A DNA stretch of 64,000 bases, from NCBI GenBank assembly GCA_022819605.1, contig JAJEGW010000198.1, positions 1 through 64,000 of the forward strand. The letters run 5' to 3'. The notes beneath the pieces are model-generated. The model saw only the letters and a list, made by a program, of their open reading frames with translations, ran no database searches and was not told the DNA's origin. A program made the translations under genes and the position numbers. Positions 46,358-59,313 of the stretch are shown here, piece by piece (position 1 is the stretch's first letter; every line of letters begins with the position of its first letter). The DNA is from Silicimonas sp. Its GTDB lineage: Bacteria; Pseudomonadota; Alphaproteobacteria; Rhodobacterales; Rhodobacteraceae.

Positions 46358-46548
46358 CGCTTCGCCTTTCGCTGCATCGGTTCAGGTAGACCCGTTGAGG
46401 CGCTTGCGCAAGACTTCCGGCTTTGTCGACCGTGGCTCTCTGTCCGGCGCCCCAATTCGCTGCACTAAATGACTGTGACCGGCGCCTCAAGCGACTTCAT
46501 GACCGAGTGCAGTCGCGCGATCGTTCTGAGTCTTTCCGCTGGGTCAAT

Positions 46549-47652
46549 TCAGTGTGCATTGCCTCGCCGCCAGACATGCATGATGTCCGCACCGACCCGA
46601 CGCTGTTCAATCAGCTCGAAACCCGGAGCCATGGAAAGTTGACTGATGCCAAAGGTGCCGACCGAAGGCTTGCCCTCCGCCCCTAGGACCTTGCCCGCCG
46701 AAAAGACCACCAGTTGATCAACCAACCCTGCTGACAAGAGCGAAGCCGCAAGCGCTCCGCCTCCTTCGCACAAGACCCGTGTCAGGCCGCGCGTTCCTAG
46801 ATTCTGCATCAGGCTCGCCACGTCGACCTGCCCTTCGGAAGACGACACGGGCACGAGTTCCGCGCCCGCCATTTTCCACCACACCGCGTCTTCGCGTGCT
46901 CCCTGCCCATGAGCCAGCCAGACCGGTCCTGCTTCTTCAGTCTTCTCCGTGAGGCGACATTGGGAAGGGAGCGTTTGGCTGCCGCTCACAACGATTCGGA
47001 CCGGCTGGCCGGCGGCGCCCATGCCGCGCACGTTCAACTTCGGATCATCGATTCGGATGGTTCCCGCACCAACCATCACCGCGTCATGGGACATTCGCAG
47101 TGCATGGGAGACGCGACGGGCCTCCTCGCCCGTGATCCACTGGCTTTCGCCCGTTGCCGTCGCGATCCGTCCGTCGAGGGTAACCGCCAGCTTCAATGTG
47201 ACAAGCGGCCGACCCTCCGTAACCCGCAACAGGAATCCCGCATGAGCTTCCTGCGCAGCACCCGCCATAAGGCCTACATCCACGGTGAGGCCGGCCTCAC
47301 GGAGGCGTTCGATACCGAGTCCGGAAACCCTGCCGTCCGGGTCCTCCATTGGAACGACCACGCGGATCAGGCCGGCCTCAATCAGCGCATCGGCGCAGGG
47401 CGGCGTTCTTCCCACGTGAACACATGGTTCCAGCGAGACATACGACGTTGCGCCCTTGGCCGCTTCGCCCGCCTGCGCCAAGGCACGCGTCTCCGCGTGA
47501 GGCATGCCACGATCACCGGTCCAACCACGCCCGACAACGCGACCGTCCAATACGATCACGCACCCCACCGCCGGGTTTGGCCACACGCGCCCAAGCCCGC
47601 GGCGCCCGAGCGCCAGCGCATGCGCCATGTGGCGGACGTCGGCTGCAGTCAC
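46549..47652 (-). CDS. ribD: Bifunctional diaminohydroxyphosphoribosylaminopyrimidine deaminase/reductase
   Basis: The protein has 367 residues. The N-terminal deaminase has the zinc site MPHAETRAL and [16 protein letters not shown] (about residues 47-90). The C-terminal reductase (about 145-360) has [43 protein letters not shown] and [11 protein letters not shown]. It performs the second and third steps from GTP in riboflavin synthesis. It overlaps nrdR (ATGA). Confidence 0.95.
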   Translation of the reverse strand: MTAADVRHMAHALALGRRGLGRVWPNPAVGCVIVLDGRVVGRGWTGDRGMPHAETRALAQAGEAAKGATSYVSLEPCVHVGRTPPCADALIEAGLIRVVVPMEDPDGRVSGLGIERLREAGLTVDVGLMAGAAQEAHAGFLLRVTEGRPLVTLKLAVTLDGRIATATGESQWITGEEARRVSHALRMSHDAVMVGAGTIRIDDPKLNVRGMGAAGQPVRIVVSGSQTLPSQCRLTEKTEEAGPVWLAHGQGAREDAVWWKMAGAELVPVSSSEGQVDVASLMQNLGTRGLTRVLCEGGGALAASLLSAGLVDQLVVFSAGKVLGAEGKPSVGTFGISQLSMAPGFELIEQRRVGADIMHVWRRGNAH

Positions 47653-48113
47653 TCGTTCCTTTGGGCGGGCCGAAGCTCGCTCACGAATTTATCGAAATCA
47701 TCTGCGGCCTGGAAGTTCTTGTAAACACTTGCAAATCTCACATAGGCCACAGTGTCGATCCGATCCAGGCTCTCCATCACGATCTCGCCGATGGTCGTCG
47801 AAGGAACGTCCGTCTCGCCCATGCTCTCCAGCCTGCGGACGATGCCGCTGATCATCTGGTCGATTCGATCCGGTTCGATCGGGCGCTTCTGCATGGCGAT
47901 GCGAATAGAGCGCTCAAGCTTGTCGCGGTCGAAATTCTCGCGCTTGCCGCTCGACTTGATGACCACGAGATCGCGCAACTGAACGCGCTCGTAGGTCGTG
48001 AACCGTCCGCCGCATGCCGGGCAGAACCGTCGTCTTCGAATCACGACATGATCTTCCGCCGGACGCGAGTCCTTGACCTGCGTGTCGGTACTTCCGCAAA
48101 ACGGGCAGCGCAT
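47649..48113 (-). CDS. nrdR: Transcriptional repressor NrdR
   Basis: The protein has 154 residues. A zinc ribbon ([18 protein letters not shown] and [13 protein letters not shown]) precedes an ATP-cone domain ([26 protein letters not shown]). NrdR represses ribonucleotide reductase genes in response to the dATP/ATP balance. Its place ahead of ribD is conserved in alphaproteobacteria. It is probably the first gene of the operon. Confidence 0.96.
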   Translation of the reverse strand: MRCPFCGSTDTQVKDSRPAEDHVVIRRRRFCPACGGRFTTYERVQLRDLVVIKSSGKRENFDRDKLERSIRIAMQKRPIEPDRIDQMISGIVRRLESMGETDVPSTTIGEIVMESLDRIDTVAYVRFASVYKNFQAADDFDKFVSELRPAQRNE

Positions 48114-48204
48114 TATTCGTCCCTCCTGACTGTGTCTAGGGGAACCTGCCCCTCTTCTGCACAGGCACTATAGGGCACCTCCATCATTTTGGGTAGAGGC
48201 CAAT

Positions 48205-48783
48205 TCAACCCGCCATATGCGCCAGAGATTGGCCATTTGTGGCAGACGCGGGCTCAAGCACCAGGAATCTCGTTCCGGCCGCGTTGAGCCGTTCTTCGGA
48301 GGCGACTTCAAAGCCTCGTCCAATGAACTCCTCGACAGGGTCAGCGCTTCGTGCATCCGAAAACATGGGAAGCCCTGAGCCGAATCGGACCGGCTCGATC
48401 GTCAAGTGCACGCGATCAATGGCGCGATGGGCAAGAAACCAGTCGTGAACGCGCGTGCCACCCAGAATCAGTCCGCGAGACAAGGCATGGATCTTGCAAA
48501 CGTGCTCCGGGAGCATTCGCGGGGTCAGGTGCTCCGGATCCATCCAGAGCTGAGATGGTCTCTTCCAACCACTCACCTTGGTCGAGAACACGATCCGCCG
48601 CCGGTGCGGCTTGTCGGCCGCTTCGTGCGTGTGCCGTCCCATGATAGACCAGTCGGCGGCCTCCACGTCGAGAAAGAAGAGCTCCTGTTCCTCCGCGCTT
48701 GCCCAAGCCTGTGGAGGATCCCCGACCGAACGGGCGATGAACCCATCCTCGGAGACGACGACCGCAAGAAGATACTTGCTCAT
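48205..48783 (-). CDS. Dihydrofolate reductase-like / RibD C-terminal domain protein
   Basis: The protein has 192 residues from ATG 48783. It has a single reductase domain of the RibD-C/DHFR fold: [19 protein letters not shown] at the start, ADWSIMGRHTHEAADKPH, and ALSRGLILGGTRVHDWFL in the nucleotide-binding region. The substrate is uncertain; it stands outside the rib operon, which ends at 48113 upstream of nrdR. Its start overlaps the SDR stop (ATGA), so the two are co-transcribed. Confidence 0.75.
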   Translation of the reverse strand: MSKYLLAVVVSEDGFIARSVGDPPQAWASAEEQELFFLDVEAADWSIMGRHTHEAADKPHRRRIVFSTKVSGWKRPSQLWMDPEHLTPRMLPEHVCKIHALSRGLILGGTRVHDWFLAHRAIDRVHLTIEPVRFGSGLPMFSDARSADPVEEFIGRGFEVASEERLNAAGTRFLVLEPASATNGQSLAHMAG

Positions 48784-49622
48784 TCCGACTCGAGAAATGT
48801 CTCGAAGGCGTCGGCATGGTCCGCGTGCCAGCGCGAAAGTGCAGGGCGATTCTCGATGATGTCGCCTATCGCCCAAGCCATGCGCCTTTCGTCCGTGACG
48901 CGATCCACGTCGTTGTCGGGACAGAGAATGTAGAAGTCGCCCCTGTTCAGGCTCTCCACCATGAATCTCGCGGTCTGTTCCGGGGTCCAGGCTCCGGCCG
49001 GCTTATCAGTCCTGCCATGGCGCGTCAGGTCGGTGAACACAAATCCCGGGATGAGAAGGTGCGCGGTCACGCGACATGCTTCCGTGTTTCGCAACTCATG
49101 GGCGAGCGCCTCGGTAAAGGCCTTCACGCCTGCCTTGGAAACGTTGTAGGCCGGATCCCCCGGCGGCGTCGTGATGCCCTGTTTCGAACCGGTGTTGACG
49201 ATCGCGCCGGCCCTGCCACGCTCGATCATCCGCGGCGCAAAGACACGGCTGCCGTTGATGATCCCCCAGAGATTGACGTTCAGGATCCGCCGCCAGTCGC
49301 CCCCATCCGCGAACATCGCCGATCCAGGCTGAATGCCGGCATTGTTCATCAGGATGTCAGTCCCGCCGAACCGGTCGGCAATCCGCGCCTCAAGCGCTTG
49401 CAATGCACTCAGGTCCGATACGTCGACCGCCTCCGCCATTACCTCTGGCGCGCCCGCAGCCTTCAGCCGCTCGGCAGCGGGTTCCAGCAGGGACTCGCGA
49501 TTGTCCACGATGACAAGTCTCATGCCGGCGTCGGCAAAGAGCTCCGCCGAAGCGAGCCCGATTCCAGACGCCCCCCCGGTAATCGTGGCAACGGATCCTG
49601 AATTCAAGGCAGGGTGCGGCAT
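48780..49622 (-). CDS. Short-chain dehydrogenase/reductase
   Basis: The protein has 280 residues from ATG 49622, with GAGG upstream. Motifs: [21 protein letters not shown] (Rossmann glycine motif), [37 protein letters not shown], with the active-site Y-x3-K in AYNVSK. It is an oxidoreductase of unknown substrate. The gene pairs with the DHFR-like reductase downstream. Confidence 0.88.
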   Translation of the reverse strand: MPHPALNSGSVATITGGASGIGLASAELFADAGMRLVIVDNRESLLEPAAERLKAAGAPEVMAEAVDVSDLSALQALEARIADRFGGTDILMNNAGIQPGSAMFADGGDWRRILNVNLWGIINGSRVFAPRMIERGRAGAIVNTGSKQGITTPPGDPAYNVSKAGVKAFTEALAHELRNTEACRVTAHLLIPGFVFTDLTRHGRTDKPAGAWTPEQTARFMVESLNRGDFYILCPDNDVDRVTDERRMAWAIGDIIENRPALSRWHADHADAFETFLESE

Positions 49623-49858
49623 GCCGGAATGTCCTCTATGCGCGTCGAGAATCTCTCGACCTTCTGCGAGCGCCTCCCGTTTGGCAAGCCCTCGCACGCC
49701 GTCGCCGCCCCTCCGGCCATTCATCATCGGGTCCATGAAGTGCAAGAAAGAACTCCTGCTGAATCCTCTCGCTTTCGGAGAAAGGCACGCAATGGATGCT
49801 GTGCCCGAAGGGCAAGCTCCTTTGCCCCGACACGAAGTCCTCAGGCCCTGAAAGCCGC

Positions 49859-51862
<2,004 letters not shown>

Positions 51863-51971
51863 TCGCCACTCCCGGGAATCTCTGGTGATTCGGCGTCCAG
51901 CGAATCATCTGGCGCGAATCAGTGATTCTCTACCCGCACCTCGACCCATTTGCCATATCGTGAGCGTGTCT

Positions 51972-53915
51972 CTAGGTCCTGCCGCGCGGCTTCTCGTAGT
52001 CCAAACCCTCGATCAGGGCATCGAGATCGCCTCTTTCCTTCCGATTCATGCGCGCACCGTTCGGGCCGAACTCGTACTCCGTCTCATCCTCCGCAGCCTC
52101 TCGGTCCGAGCCGGTCAATGTCTGGGCCGCCTCGCTGAGACGGTATGTCAGCGATTCGTCTGCGTCACCCTTGATGTCCTGCATCGCCTCCTGAATGTCC
52201 TTGTGCGCACCGCGCTTGGCGACGAGGTTCTCGAATTCCTTTGTCACCGCCAAAGCGGCAAATTCCTCGCCCGCATCAGGCTGCATGGCAGGCGCGATTT
52301 GCACATGGCGGGAGCGGAACAGCTTTTCAAGGGCTTGTGAGCCACAATTTTCCTCGACGGCCTCGCGGCCTGAATCTTCTACCGCCAGAAGCGCCTTGCG
52401 CACGGCCTCGTGCTCGGGCCTTGTCGTATCAAGCTGCTCGAGTTCGGCGACAAAGCGGGGCACGATTCCAGGGTGCGTCACGAGGCTGGCCAGGATCACC
52501 GCCTCTTTCAGGTGCTCGTGAGCCCGAGTGTCAGCGGAAGCAAGCGCACTTGTCTTGGTGGCGGCCATCGGACCTGCCGCCTCTCCAGGCCATCCTGCAC
52601 CAGGCACGCGTCCCCTGCGCCGCGCCGGGCGACGCGCGTCGGACAATGACCTCATCAGGTGAAAGATCTCGTCGTTGTAGTGACGCCTCAGCGACGGATC
52701 CCGAATCCGCCCTACAGCCGCGCGCATGTTGCTGTCCAGCGTCGCCCGCCGTTCCGGGCTGTCGAAGCTCCTGCCTTCGGTCTCTCTCCGCCACAGCAGT
52801 TGCAGCAAGGGAAGGCTCTCCTCGACCTGGCTCCGCATGGCAGCCGTGCCGCCGGAACGGATCAGGTCGTCAGGATCCATCCCCTCGGGCATCATGCAGA
52901 ACCTCAACGACTTTCCCGCCTCCAAGAGCGGCAGCGACAGTTCCGCGACGCGAACCGCGGCCCGAAACCCGGCTTCATCCCCGTCGAGGGCGATGACCGG
53001 TTCGTCATGCATCTGCCAGATGAGCCTCAACTGCTGCTCGGTAACGGCCGTTCCCATCGGCGCGACCGTCGTTTCGAATCCGGCTTCGGAGAGGGCGATC
53101 ACGTCCATGTACCCTTCGGCAACGATCAGCGGCGCCTCGCCGCTCGCCTTCCGCGCCGGTCCATGGTTGTAGAGGCACCTGCCCTTGTCGAAGAGCTCGG
53201 TCTCCGGCGAGTTCAGGTACTTGGCGTAAGCGTTCGGATCCATTGCACGCCCTGCAAGCGCAACGGCAACTCCCCTCGGATCGCGAATGGGAAAGATGAT
53301 TCGGTCGCGAAAGCGATCATATGGCTTGCCGCCGTCATCGGGACTCACCGCCAGACCTGCATCGATCACGAGATCGGCCCCGACGCCCTTGCCAGTGAGA
53401 AACGTGAAGAGATTCTGCCGTTCGTTGGGCGCAAAGCCGATCTCCCAGCGGGTCAAAGCCGACTCTGACAGTCCTCGTCCAGACAGGTAGTCCCGGGCAG
53501 CGGTGCCCGCGCCGGCCCGCAGCTTCAAGCGGTAGTGCTGAACCGCCTGTTCCATGACCTCGGCGAGCTGGGTTCTCCGGTCCGCCTTCTGCTGTGCCTC
53601 AGGGTCCGGCTTCGGCACCTGCATGCCCGCCTCGCGAGCCAGGATCTCGACCGCTTCCATGAAGGAGACGTTCTCGGTGTCCTGAACGAATCGGAAGACG
53701 TTGCCCTTCGCGTGGCAGCCGAAGCAGTAGTAGACGCCCTTGCGGTCGTCCACGTGGAAGGACGCCGTTTTTTCCTGGTGAAACGGGCAAGGCGCCCACA
53801 TGTCCCCCTTGCTCTGTTTCGACCGGCGGGCATCCCACGTGACCTTCCTTCCCACGACCTGGCTGAGCGAGATGCGGGAGGTCAGATCATCCAAGAATCC
53901 AGAGGGGAAACTCAT
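51972..53915 (-). CDS. dnaG: DNA primase
   Basis: The protein has 647 residues. The N-terminal zinc ribbon reads CPFHQEKTASFHVDDRKGVYYCFGCHAKG, the TOPRIM core holds IVAEGYMDVIALSEAG and ALDGDEAGFRA, and the C-terminal part carries a helicase-interaction region that varies in this group. It makes RNA primers at the replication fork. It is the first gene of dnaG-rpoD. Confidence 0.96.
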   Translation of the reverse strand: MSFPSGFLDDLTSRISLSQVVGRKVTWDARRSKQSKGDMWAPCPFHQEKTASFHVDDRKGVYYCFGCHAKGNVFRFVQDTENVSFMEAVEILAREAGMQVPKPDPEAQQKADRRTQLAEVMEQAVQHYRLKLRAGAGTAARDYLSGRGLSESALTRWEIGFAPNERQNLFTFLTGKGVGADLVIDAGLAVSPDDGGKPYDRFRDRIIFPIRDPRGVAVALAGRAMDPNAYAKYLNSPETELFDKGRCLYNHGPARKASGEAPLIVAEGYMDVIALSEAGFETTVAPMGTAVTEQQLRLIWQMHDEPVIALDGDEAGFRAAVRVAELSLPLLEAGKSLRFCMMPEGMDPDDLIRSGGTAAMRSQVEESLPLLQLLWRRETEGRSFDSPERRATLDSNMRAAVGRIRDPSLRRHYNDEIFHLMRSLSDARRPARRRGRVPGAGWPGEAAGPMAATKTSALASADTRAHEHLKEAVILASLVTHPGIVPRFVAELEQLDTTRPEHEAVRKALLAVEDSGREAVEENCGSQALEKLFRSRHVQIAPAMQPDAGEEFAALAVTKEFENLVAKRGAHKDIQEAMQDIKGDADESLTYRLSEAAQTLTGSDREAAEDETEYEFGPNGARMNRKERGDLDALIEGLDYEKPRGRT

Positions 53916-54077
53916 GCTGCAAATATCCCTCCCAAGGGCGGCCTTGTCCAGAACTCCGGCTCTCCAAGCGGAGGAAATTCCGACCGCCGGGATTGACCGT
54001 TTGCCGGACGCAACGCCCGGGACCTCGGGACACGGAGATGAGTGCCGCCCAAGGTCCCGGACTTGGAGCTCAGGCGT

Positions 54078-55511
54078 TCAAAGGCCCTTTGCCTCGTAGC
54101 TGGCAGCCACGCGTTCGATCGCGACAATGTACGCCGCAGTGCGCAGGTCGGTCACGTCATTCCGGGACCGCCAGGTTTCGTGCATTGCCTGGTAGGCGCC
54201 CCGCATCGTGTCATCGAGCCCCGAACGAACAAGTTCCAGTTCGCCTGCGCCTTTCAGGTACTTGTCCTTGAAGTTGCCCGCAAGCGACCAGGCATCCCCA
54301 AGATGGTCGCTCAACCTTTCCAGTTCGTTGACGATGAGCATGTGCCGCGCCTCCTCCTGGCGACGCTGCATGCGGCCAAAGCGGATGTGGCTGAGGTTCT
54401 TGACCCACTCGAAATACGAAACCGTCACGCCTCCCGCGTTGGCGTACATGTCGGGGATGATGGGCACGCCTTTCGATCGCAGGATCTCGTCCGCCCCGGC
54501 TGTCACGGGTCCGTTTGCAGCTTCGATGATCATGGCCGCATTGATCCGGTCGGCATTGGACAGGTTGATCACGCCCTCAAGGGCTGCGGGAATGAGGATG
54601 TCACATTCCTTCTCGAGAACCTTGCTGCCATTCTTGACAAGGATTGCATCGGCGTATCCCTTGACGCCGCCGTGGCGCTTAATCCAGCTGCCCACAGCTT
54701 CGACGTCCAGTCCGTCGTCACAGACCAGGGCGCCGTCGTGCTCGATGACGGCAGTTATTCTGGAACCGTCCTCCTCGCTCAGGAACTTCGCGGCATGGAA
54801 GCCCACGTTGCCGAGTCCCTGAACGATGACGCGCTTGCCGTCCAGCGTGCCGAAGAGGCCCGCCTCGGCCATATCTTCTGGATGGCGGAAGAATTCCCTC
54901 AGCGCATACTGGATGCCCCGCCCCGTTGCCTCGACCCGACCTTGGATTCCGCCGGCGTGAGGCGGCTTTCCGGTCACGCAGGCGCGTGCATTGATGTCCG
55001 TGGTGTTCATCCGCGCATACTGGTCCGCGATCCAGGCCATTTCACGCTCACCGGTGCCCATGTCCGGGGCCGGCACGTTCTGGCTGGGATGAATCAGGTC
55101 CCGCTTGGCAAGCTCGTAGGCAAATCGGCGCGTGATCCGTTCCATTTCATCCGCATCGTATTCCCGGGGATCGATGCGGAGACCTCCTTTCGAGCCGCCG
55201 AACGGCGTTTCGACAAGGGCGCACTTGTACGTCATCAGAGCAGCCAGCGCCTCCGCCTCGTCCTGGGTGACGCTGAGCGAATAGCGGATTCCTCCCTTGC
55301 ACGGTTCCATATGCTCGGAGTGCACGGAACGGTAACCGGTAAAGGTGTGGATGCTCCCCCTCATCTTCACCCCGAACCGCACAGTATAGGTGGAGTTGCA
55401 CACGCGTATCTTGTCTTCTAGGCCCGGCGCGAGATCCATAAGCGCAACGGCGCGATTGAACATCAGGTCCACGCTTTCGCGAAACGTCGTCTCTGTCCTT
55501 GCAGCATCCAT
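54078..55511 (-). CDS. gdhA: Glu/Leu/Phe/Val dehydrogenase (glutamate dehydrogenase)
   Basis: The protein has 477 residues from ATG 55511, which has GGAGAATC upstream; an ATG at 55535 would add 8. The substrate pocket and catalytic lysine lie in HSEHMEPCKGGIRYSLSV and MTYKCALVETPFGGSKGG. A second block (DMGTGEREMAWIADQYARMN) and the nucleotide-binding stretch (GKRVIVQGLGNVGFHAAKF) follow. It interconverts glutamate and 2-oxoglutarate with ammonia. Coenzyme preference cannot be read by eye. Confidence 0.92.
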   Translation of the reverse strand: MDAARTETTFRESVDLMFNRAVALMDLAPGLEDKIRVCNSTYTVRFGVKMRGSIHTFTGYRSVHSEHMEPCKGGIRYSLSVTQDEAEALAALMTYKCALVETPFGGSKGGLRIDPREYDADEMERITRRFAYELAKRDLIHPSQNVPAPDMGTGEREMAWIADQYARMNTTDINARACVTGKPPHAGGIQGRVEATGRGIQYALREFFRHPEDMAEAGLFGTLDGKRVIVQGLGNVGFHAAKFLSEEDGSRITAVIEHDGALVCDDGLDVEAVGSWIKRHGGVKGYADAILVKNGSKVLEKECDILIPAALEGVINLSNADRINAAMIIEAANGPVTAGADEILRSKGVPIIPDMYANAGGVTVSYFEWVKNLSHIRFGRMQRRQEEARHMLIVNELERLSDHLGDAWSLAGNFKDKYLKGAGELELVRSGLDDTMRGAYQAMHETWRSRNDVTDLRTAAYIVAIERVAASYEAKGL

Positions 55512-55624
55512 CTGGATTCTCCAATGGTTCGCCATCAGGTCGTGAACGCAGCTTAGCAACGGTACCGTATCCTTGCATCTCGATTCGACCACCCGATGAC
55601 AATGCCCACAGAAAAGGTGCTCGG

Positions 55625-55886
55625 CTAACCGTCCGGTACCAGCACCATCCCCGTCACGGCGAGTCGGTCGTGCTCGTGCGGCGCGGCACGTCGGCAAGTT
55701 CGACCTTGCTTGTCTGCCGCTTGCCGGACGGATCCCCGCTGACCCTGCAGGACTGGATGACGCGACCTGAAGCGGAACTGTTTCCGACCGTCCTCCGGCC
55801 ACGGATCGCGCCGCGAGCGCTGGTTCACGTCCATGACATCGTGTCTGACTTTCTCCTGTCCGTTGATGGAGCAGAAGGGGGGAACG
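55625..55886 (+). pseudogene. Recombinase-associated small gene, 5' truncated
   Basis: The plus frame reads LTVRYQHHPRHGESVVLVRR...LVCRLPDGSPLTLQDWMTRPEAELF...RPRIAPRALVHVHDIV, which resembles a conserved small protein often encoded beside this kind of recombinase. Relatives start with MTxRYxxHP; here the codon at that position (55625) is CTA and no start with a ribosome site is upstream. It is probably broken at the 5' end near the element boundary. Function unknown. Confidence 0.45.
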
Positions 55887-56066
55887 ATGGGACTGGAGGT
55901 TCGCCAGAGGGCGCTGTTCGACCGGGAGGAGGAGAGCCCGGACGGACTGTTGAAGGGGGAGAGGCGGGAGCGGCTGGTGCTGCTGGTCGCGGAGATGATC
56001 AGGCAGGCGGCAACCGGCCGGAGGCCCTACGGGAAGGAGGTGCGGGATGAGCAGGATCACGGTTGA
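55887..56066 (+). CDS. Small recombinase-associated protein, 59 residues
   Basis: ATG at 55887 with a purine-rich GAAGGGGGG site upstream. The product starts MGLEVRQRALFDREEESPDG and is highly charged. Its stop lies inside the start region of the large recombinase (overlap of 20 bases), so the two belong to one transcript. It may help the recombinase; no family role is established. Confidence 0.5.
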   Translation: MGLEVRQRALFDREEESPDGLLKGERRERLVLLVAEMIRQAATGRRPYGKEVRDEQDHG

Positions 56067-58115
56067 TCATCTTTCCCGCGAAGCGATCGTCTACGTCCGC
56101 CAGTCCTCCATGAAGCAGGTTCTCGCCAATCCCGGCAGCCGTGAGTGGCAGTATGGCCTGCAGGAGGGGCCGGAGCCTTGGGATGGCCGGAACCGATCGT
56201 GATCGACGAGGATCTGGGCCGTTCGGGCGGCGGCGGCGCACGTCCGGGCTTCGACCGCATGCTTGCGGCGGTCTGCCGGGGCGAGATCGGCATCATCCTG
56301 GCGGTGGACGCGACGAGGCTCGCTCGAAACGGAACCGAATGGCACCGTCTGATAGACCACTGCGGCATCGTCGGCTGCCTTCTGGCCGACGAGCAGTCGG
56401 TCTACGACCCCCGGATTCCGTCGGACCGTCTCATGCTCGGGGTCCAGGGCGCGATGAGCGAGCTCGAGGCGTCGAACATCCGGCGCAGAATGATGGAAGG
56501 CAAGCTTCGCAAGGCCGAGCGGGGTGCGCTGTTCTCGTCGGTTCCGACGGGCTACGTGCGCGTCGGCAAGGAACGGATCGAGAAGGATCCGGACGAGCGG
56601 GTCCGTTCGGTCCTGGAACTGGTGTTCCGCAAGTTCGACGAGCTTCAGAGCCTGCGGCAGGTGATGCTCTGGCTTCTAAGCGAGGGGATCGAGTTGCCGG
56701 TCCGGCCGTACGGCGGCACGGGACGGGAGGTGAGCTGGACCCGTCCGACCTACAGCCGGGTCCGCGACATCGTGGAGAACCCGGTCTACGCCGGCGCCTA
56801 CGCATTCGGCCGCAGCGTCATGCAGACGGAGGTGCGCGACGGGCGCAAGCGCGCCGTGCAAAGGAAGATCCCGCGCCCGGAGGACTGGGCGATCTTGATC
56901 AAGGACGCGCATGAGGGCTACATCAGCTGGGAGAGGTGCGAGCGGAACCGGCAGGTGATTGCGGACAATGCACAGGTATCGGGCCGTGAAGGCGCGCGCG
57001 GCGCGGTTCGCGGCGGGGCCGCCCTGCTTGCAGGGCTTCTGCGTTGCGGCCACTGCGGACGCAAGCTGACGGTCACCTACTCCGGAAGATGGAACATGTT
57101 CCGCTACACTTGCGGAAACGGGGCGGTGAACCGCGGCGACGACAAGTGCATCGGATTTGGCGGCCGCCGCACGGACGAGGCCGTGGGCGAGGCGCTGCTG
57201 CGAGCGGTCGAGCCGGTCGCCATGGAGGCGGCGCTGCGGGCGATCGACGAGGATCGCGAGGCGAAGTCGGATGCCGTCCGGCAGGCGGAACTGGCGCTGG
57301 AACGGGCCCGCTACGAGGCCGACCGGGCGTTCCGGCAATTCGACGAGGTCGACCCCGAGAACCGGCAGGTCGCGGCCGAACTTGAGCGTCGCTGGAACGG
57401 ACGCCTGGTCGCGGCGTCGGAGACGGAGGCGGCGCTGGAACGGGTGCAGGAGGCCGACCGGGCGTTCCGCATGGGCGACGCGGAGCGGGCCGCCTGCCTT
57501 GAGCTCGGCGCCAACCTTGAACGGGCCTGGTGCCACGAACGGGTCTCGCCGGAGATCCGCAAGCGGATCCTGCGCGCCGCCCTCGTCGAGGCGCTGGCGC
57601 ATGTCGAGGACCGGCGTGTCCGGCTTGTCTTGCACTGGCAGGGAGGCGATCACAGCGAGATCTCCGTCGAAAAGCCCCCATCGGGCAGGCACCGTTACGT
57701 TACCGACGAGGAGACGTCGGCGATCATAACGGCGCTCGCCCGGCAGGTGCCCGACGAGACCATCGCCGCGATGCTCAACCGCAGCGGCCGGCTCACCGGC
57801 AAGGGCCGTCGCTGGCGGAAGGCGAATGTCGCCAGCTTCCGCGCGTACCGCAAGATTCCGGCCTACCGCGAAGGCGAGGAGACGGAGCGGGGCGAACTCG
57901 GCGTGCGCGAGGCGGCCAAAATCCTTGGCGTTCGCGACCGGACGGTCATCAGCCGGATCGCGAGCGGAAGGCTGCCAGCCTGGCAGGTGTGCAAGGGCGC
58001 CCCCTGGGTTATCAAGATCGACGATCTTTCCCCGGAGCGGAATCCGGCGCAGCCGTCCCTGTTCGATGCCGCGTCAGGTGACGGATCCGCGCAGAATGAC
58101 GGCCGTCAGCAATGA
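56047..58115 (+). pseudogene. Large serine recombinase, frameshifted
   Basis: The start is at ATG 56047 (MSRITVDHLSREAIVYVRQS, with the catalytic serine in YVRQSS). The frame breaks near 56166-56169, where GGGG appears to lack one G: adding one restores QYGLQEGAGALGWPEP and then VIDEDLGRSGGGGARPGFDRML. After that the frame is intact for 640 codons: the recombinase domain (ASNIRRRMMEGKLRKAERGALF), a zinc beta-ribbon (LRCGHCGRKLTVTY, later CGNG), a coiled section (about 57250-57500) and an excisionase-like HTH tail (LGVREAAKILGVRDRTVISRI). If the shift is real the gene is dead unless rescued by -1 frameshifting. Confidence 0.8.
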
Positions 58116-58293
58116 ATCCGGTCGCCATACGCCGCCAGGCCAGGGGCGCGGAAAGCGTCGCCCGCCACTGGAACATCCAGTCTTTCAACGACATAGCGAG
58201 GTGCGCATCATGAGTCCCCCGTCTCTTCTTGCACTTAACCGAACGTGTCCTGAAGTGATCTCGGCGGAATCGCGAATGGCCCTGGAGGAAGAC

Positions 58294-59283
58294 ATGCGCG
58301 CAATCACTTACGAAAGCTTCGGCCCGGCGGGCGACGTTCTGGCACTTGAGGACATTCCCGATCCCGCGCCTGCACGCGGCGAAGTGCTAGTCCGGCTCCA
58401 CACGTCCGGGGCCAACCCGTCCGACGTCAAGATGCGCGCAGGCGGACGCCCGGGCGTGACCCGGCCACCTTTCCCCAAGATCATTCCGCACAGTGATGGC
58501 GCAGGCGTGATCGAGGCCGTGGGCGATGACGTCTCCGATGACAGAATCGGCGAGCGCGTTTGGACGTGGAACGGCCAATGGCAGCGCGCCTTCGGAACGG
58601 CCGCCGAGTGCATTGCTCTGCCCGCCAGCCAAGCAGTCACCCTGCCAGACAACGTGGGCTTCGAGGCCGGCGCAGTTCTTGGCATTCCCGGTCTTACGGC
58701 CTGCCATGCTGTTCTCGGCGACGGGCAGGTCGAGGGCAAGACGGTTCTTGTCAGCGGCGGCGCTGGAACGGTCGGCCACCTGGCCATCCAGGTCGCCGCC
58801 GCGTCCAATGCACGTGTGCTTGCCACGGCACGCGGAAAGGCGGGCCTCGCGGCGGCGGAGTCCGCAGGCGCGGCCCATGTCTTCGACTATGCGAGCGGCA
58901 CGCTGGCCGACGAGATTCTTGAGTGCACGCACGGCAATCCTGTTGACCGCATCGTTGAAGTCGAATTTGGGAAGAACGCCGATACCAACGCCCGGGTCAT
59001 CGCGGAGCACGGCACGATCGCGGCCTTCGGTTCTGCGCTCGACATGACGCCAACGCTGCCCTTCTATCCGCTGATGTTCAAATCCGTGACGATCAAGCTC
59101 CTGCTGATCTACCTCCTGTCGCCGGAACAGCGCGAACGGACCATCAAGGACCTGACAGCTCTCCTTCTGCAGGAGGCCTTGGAATTCCGTATCTCCGACA
59201 AGTTTGACCTCGCGGATTGTGCCATGGCGCACGATGCCATCGCTGCCGGAGGGCGAGCGGGGTCGGTCATATTAACGATCTGA
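58294..59283 (+). CDS. Quinone oxidoreductase-like zinc-free medium-chain dehydrogenase
   Basis: The protein has 329 residues from ATG 58294, which lies 5 bases after GGAGG. MDR family features: MRAITYESFGPAGDVLALED, an N-terminal GroES-like domain (ANPSDVKMRAGGRPG), FPKIIPHSDGAGVIEAVGDDV, and a Rossmann part VEGKTVLVSGGAGTVGHLAIQVA. It lacks the zinc-site cysteines of alcohol dehydrogenases, as expected for NADPH:quinone reductases. It likely reduces quinones or enones with NADPH. Confidence 0.9.
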   Translation: MRAITYESFGPAGDVLALEDIPDPAPARGEVLVRLHTSGANPSDVKMRAGGRPGVTRPPFPKIIPHSDGAGVIEAVGDDVSDDRIGERVWTWNGQWQRAFGTAAECIALPASQAVTLPDNVGFEAGAVLGIPGLTACHAVLGDGQVEGKTVLVSGGAGTVGHLAIQVAAASNARVLATARGKAGLAAAESAGAAHVFDYASGTLADEILECTHGNPVDRIVEVEFGKNADTNARVIAEHGTIAAFGSALDMTPTLPFYPLMFKSVTIKLLLIYLLSPEQRERTIKDLTALLLQEALEFRISDKFDLADCAMAHDAIAAGGRAGSVILTI

Positions 59284-59313
59284 ATCCGACAGGTCCGTCG
59301 CGACGACGGCTGG

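Noticed and set aside
54042..55421. Open plus-strand frame of 459 codons opposite the glutamate dehydrogenase gene
   Set aside because: Antisense shadow; the dehydrogenase motifs are on the minus strand.
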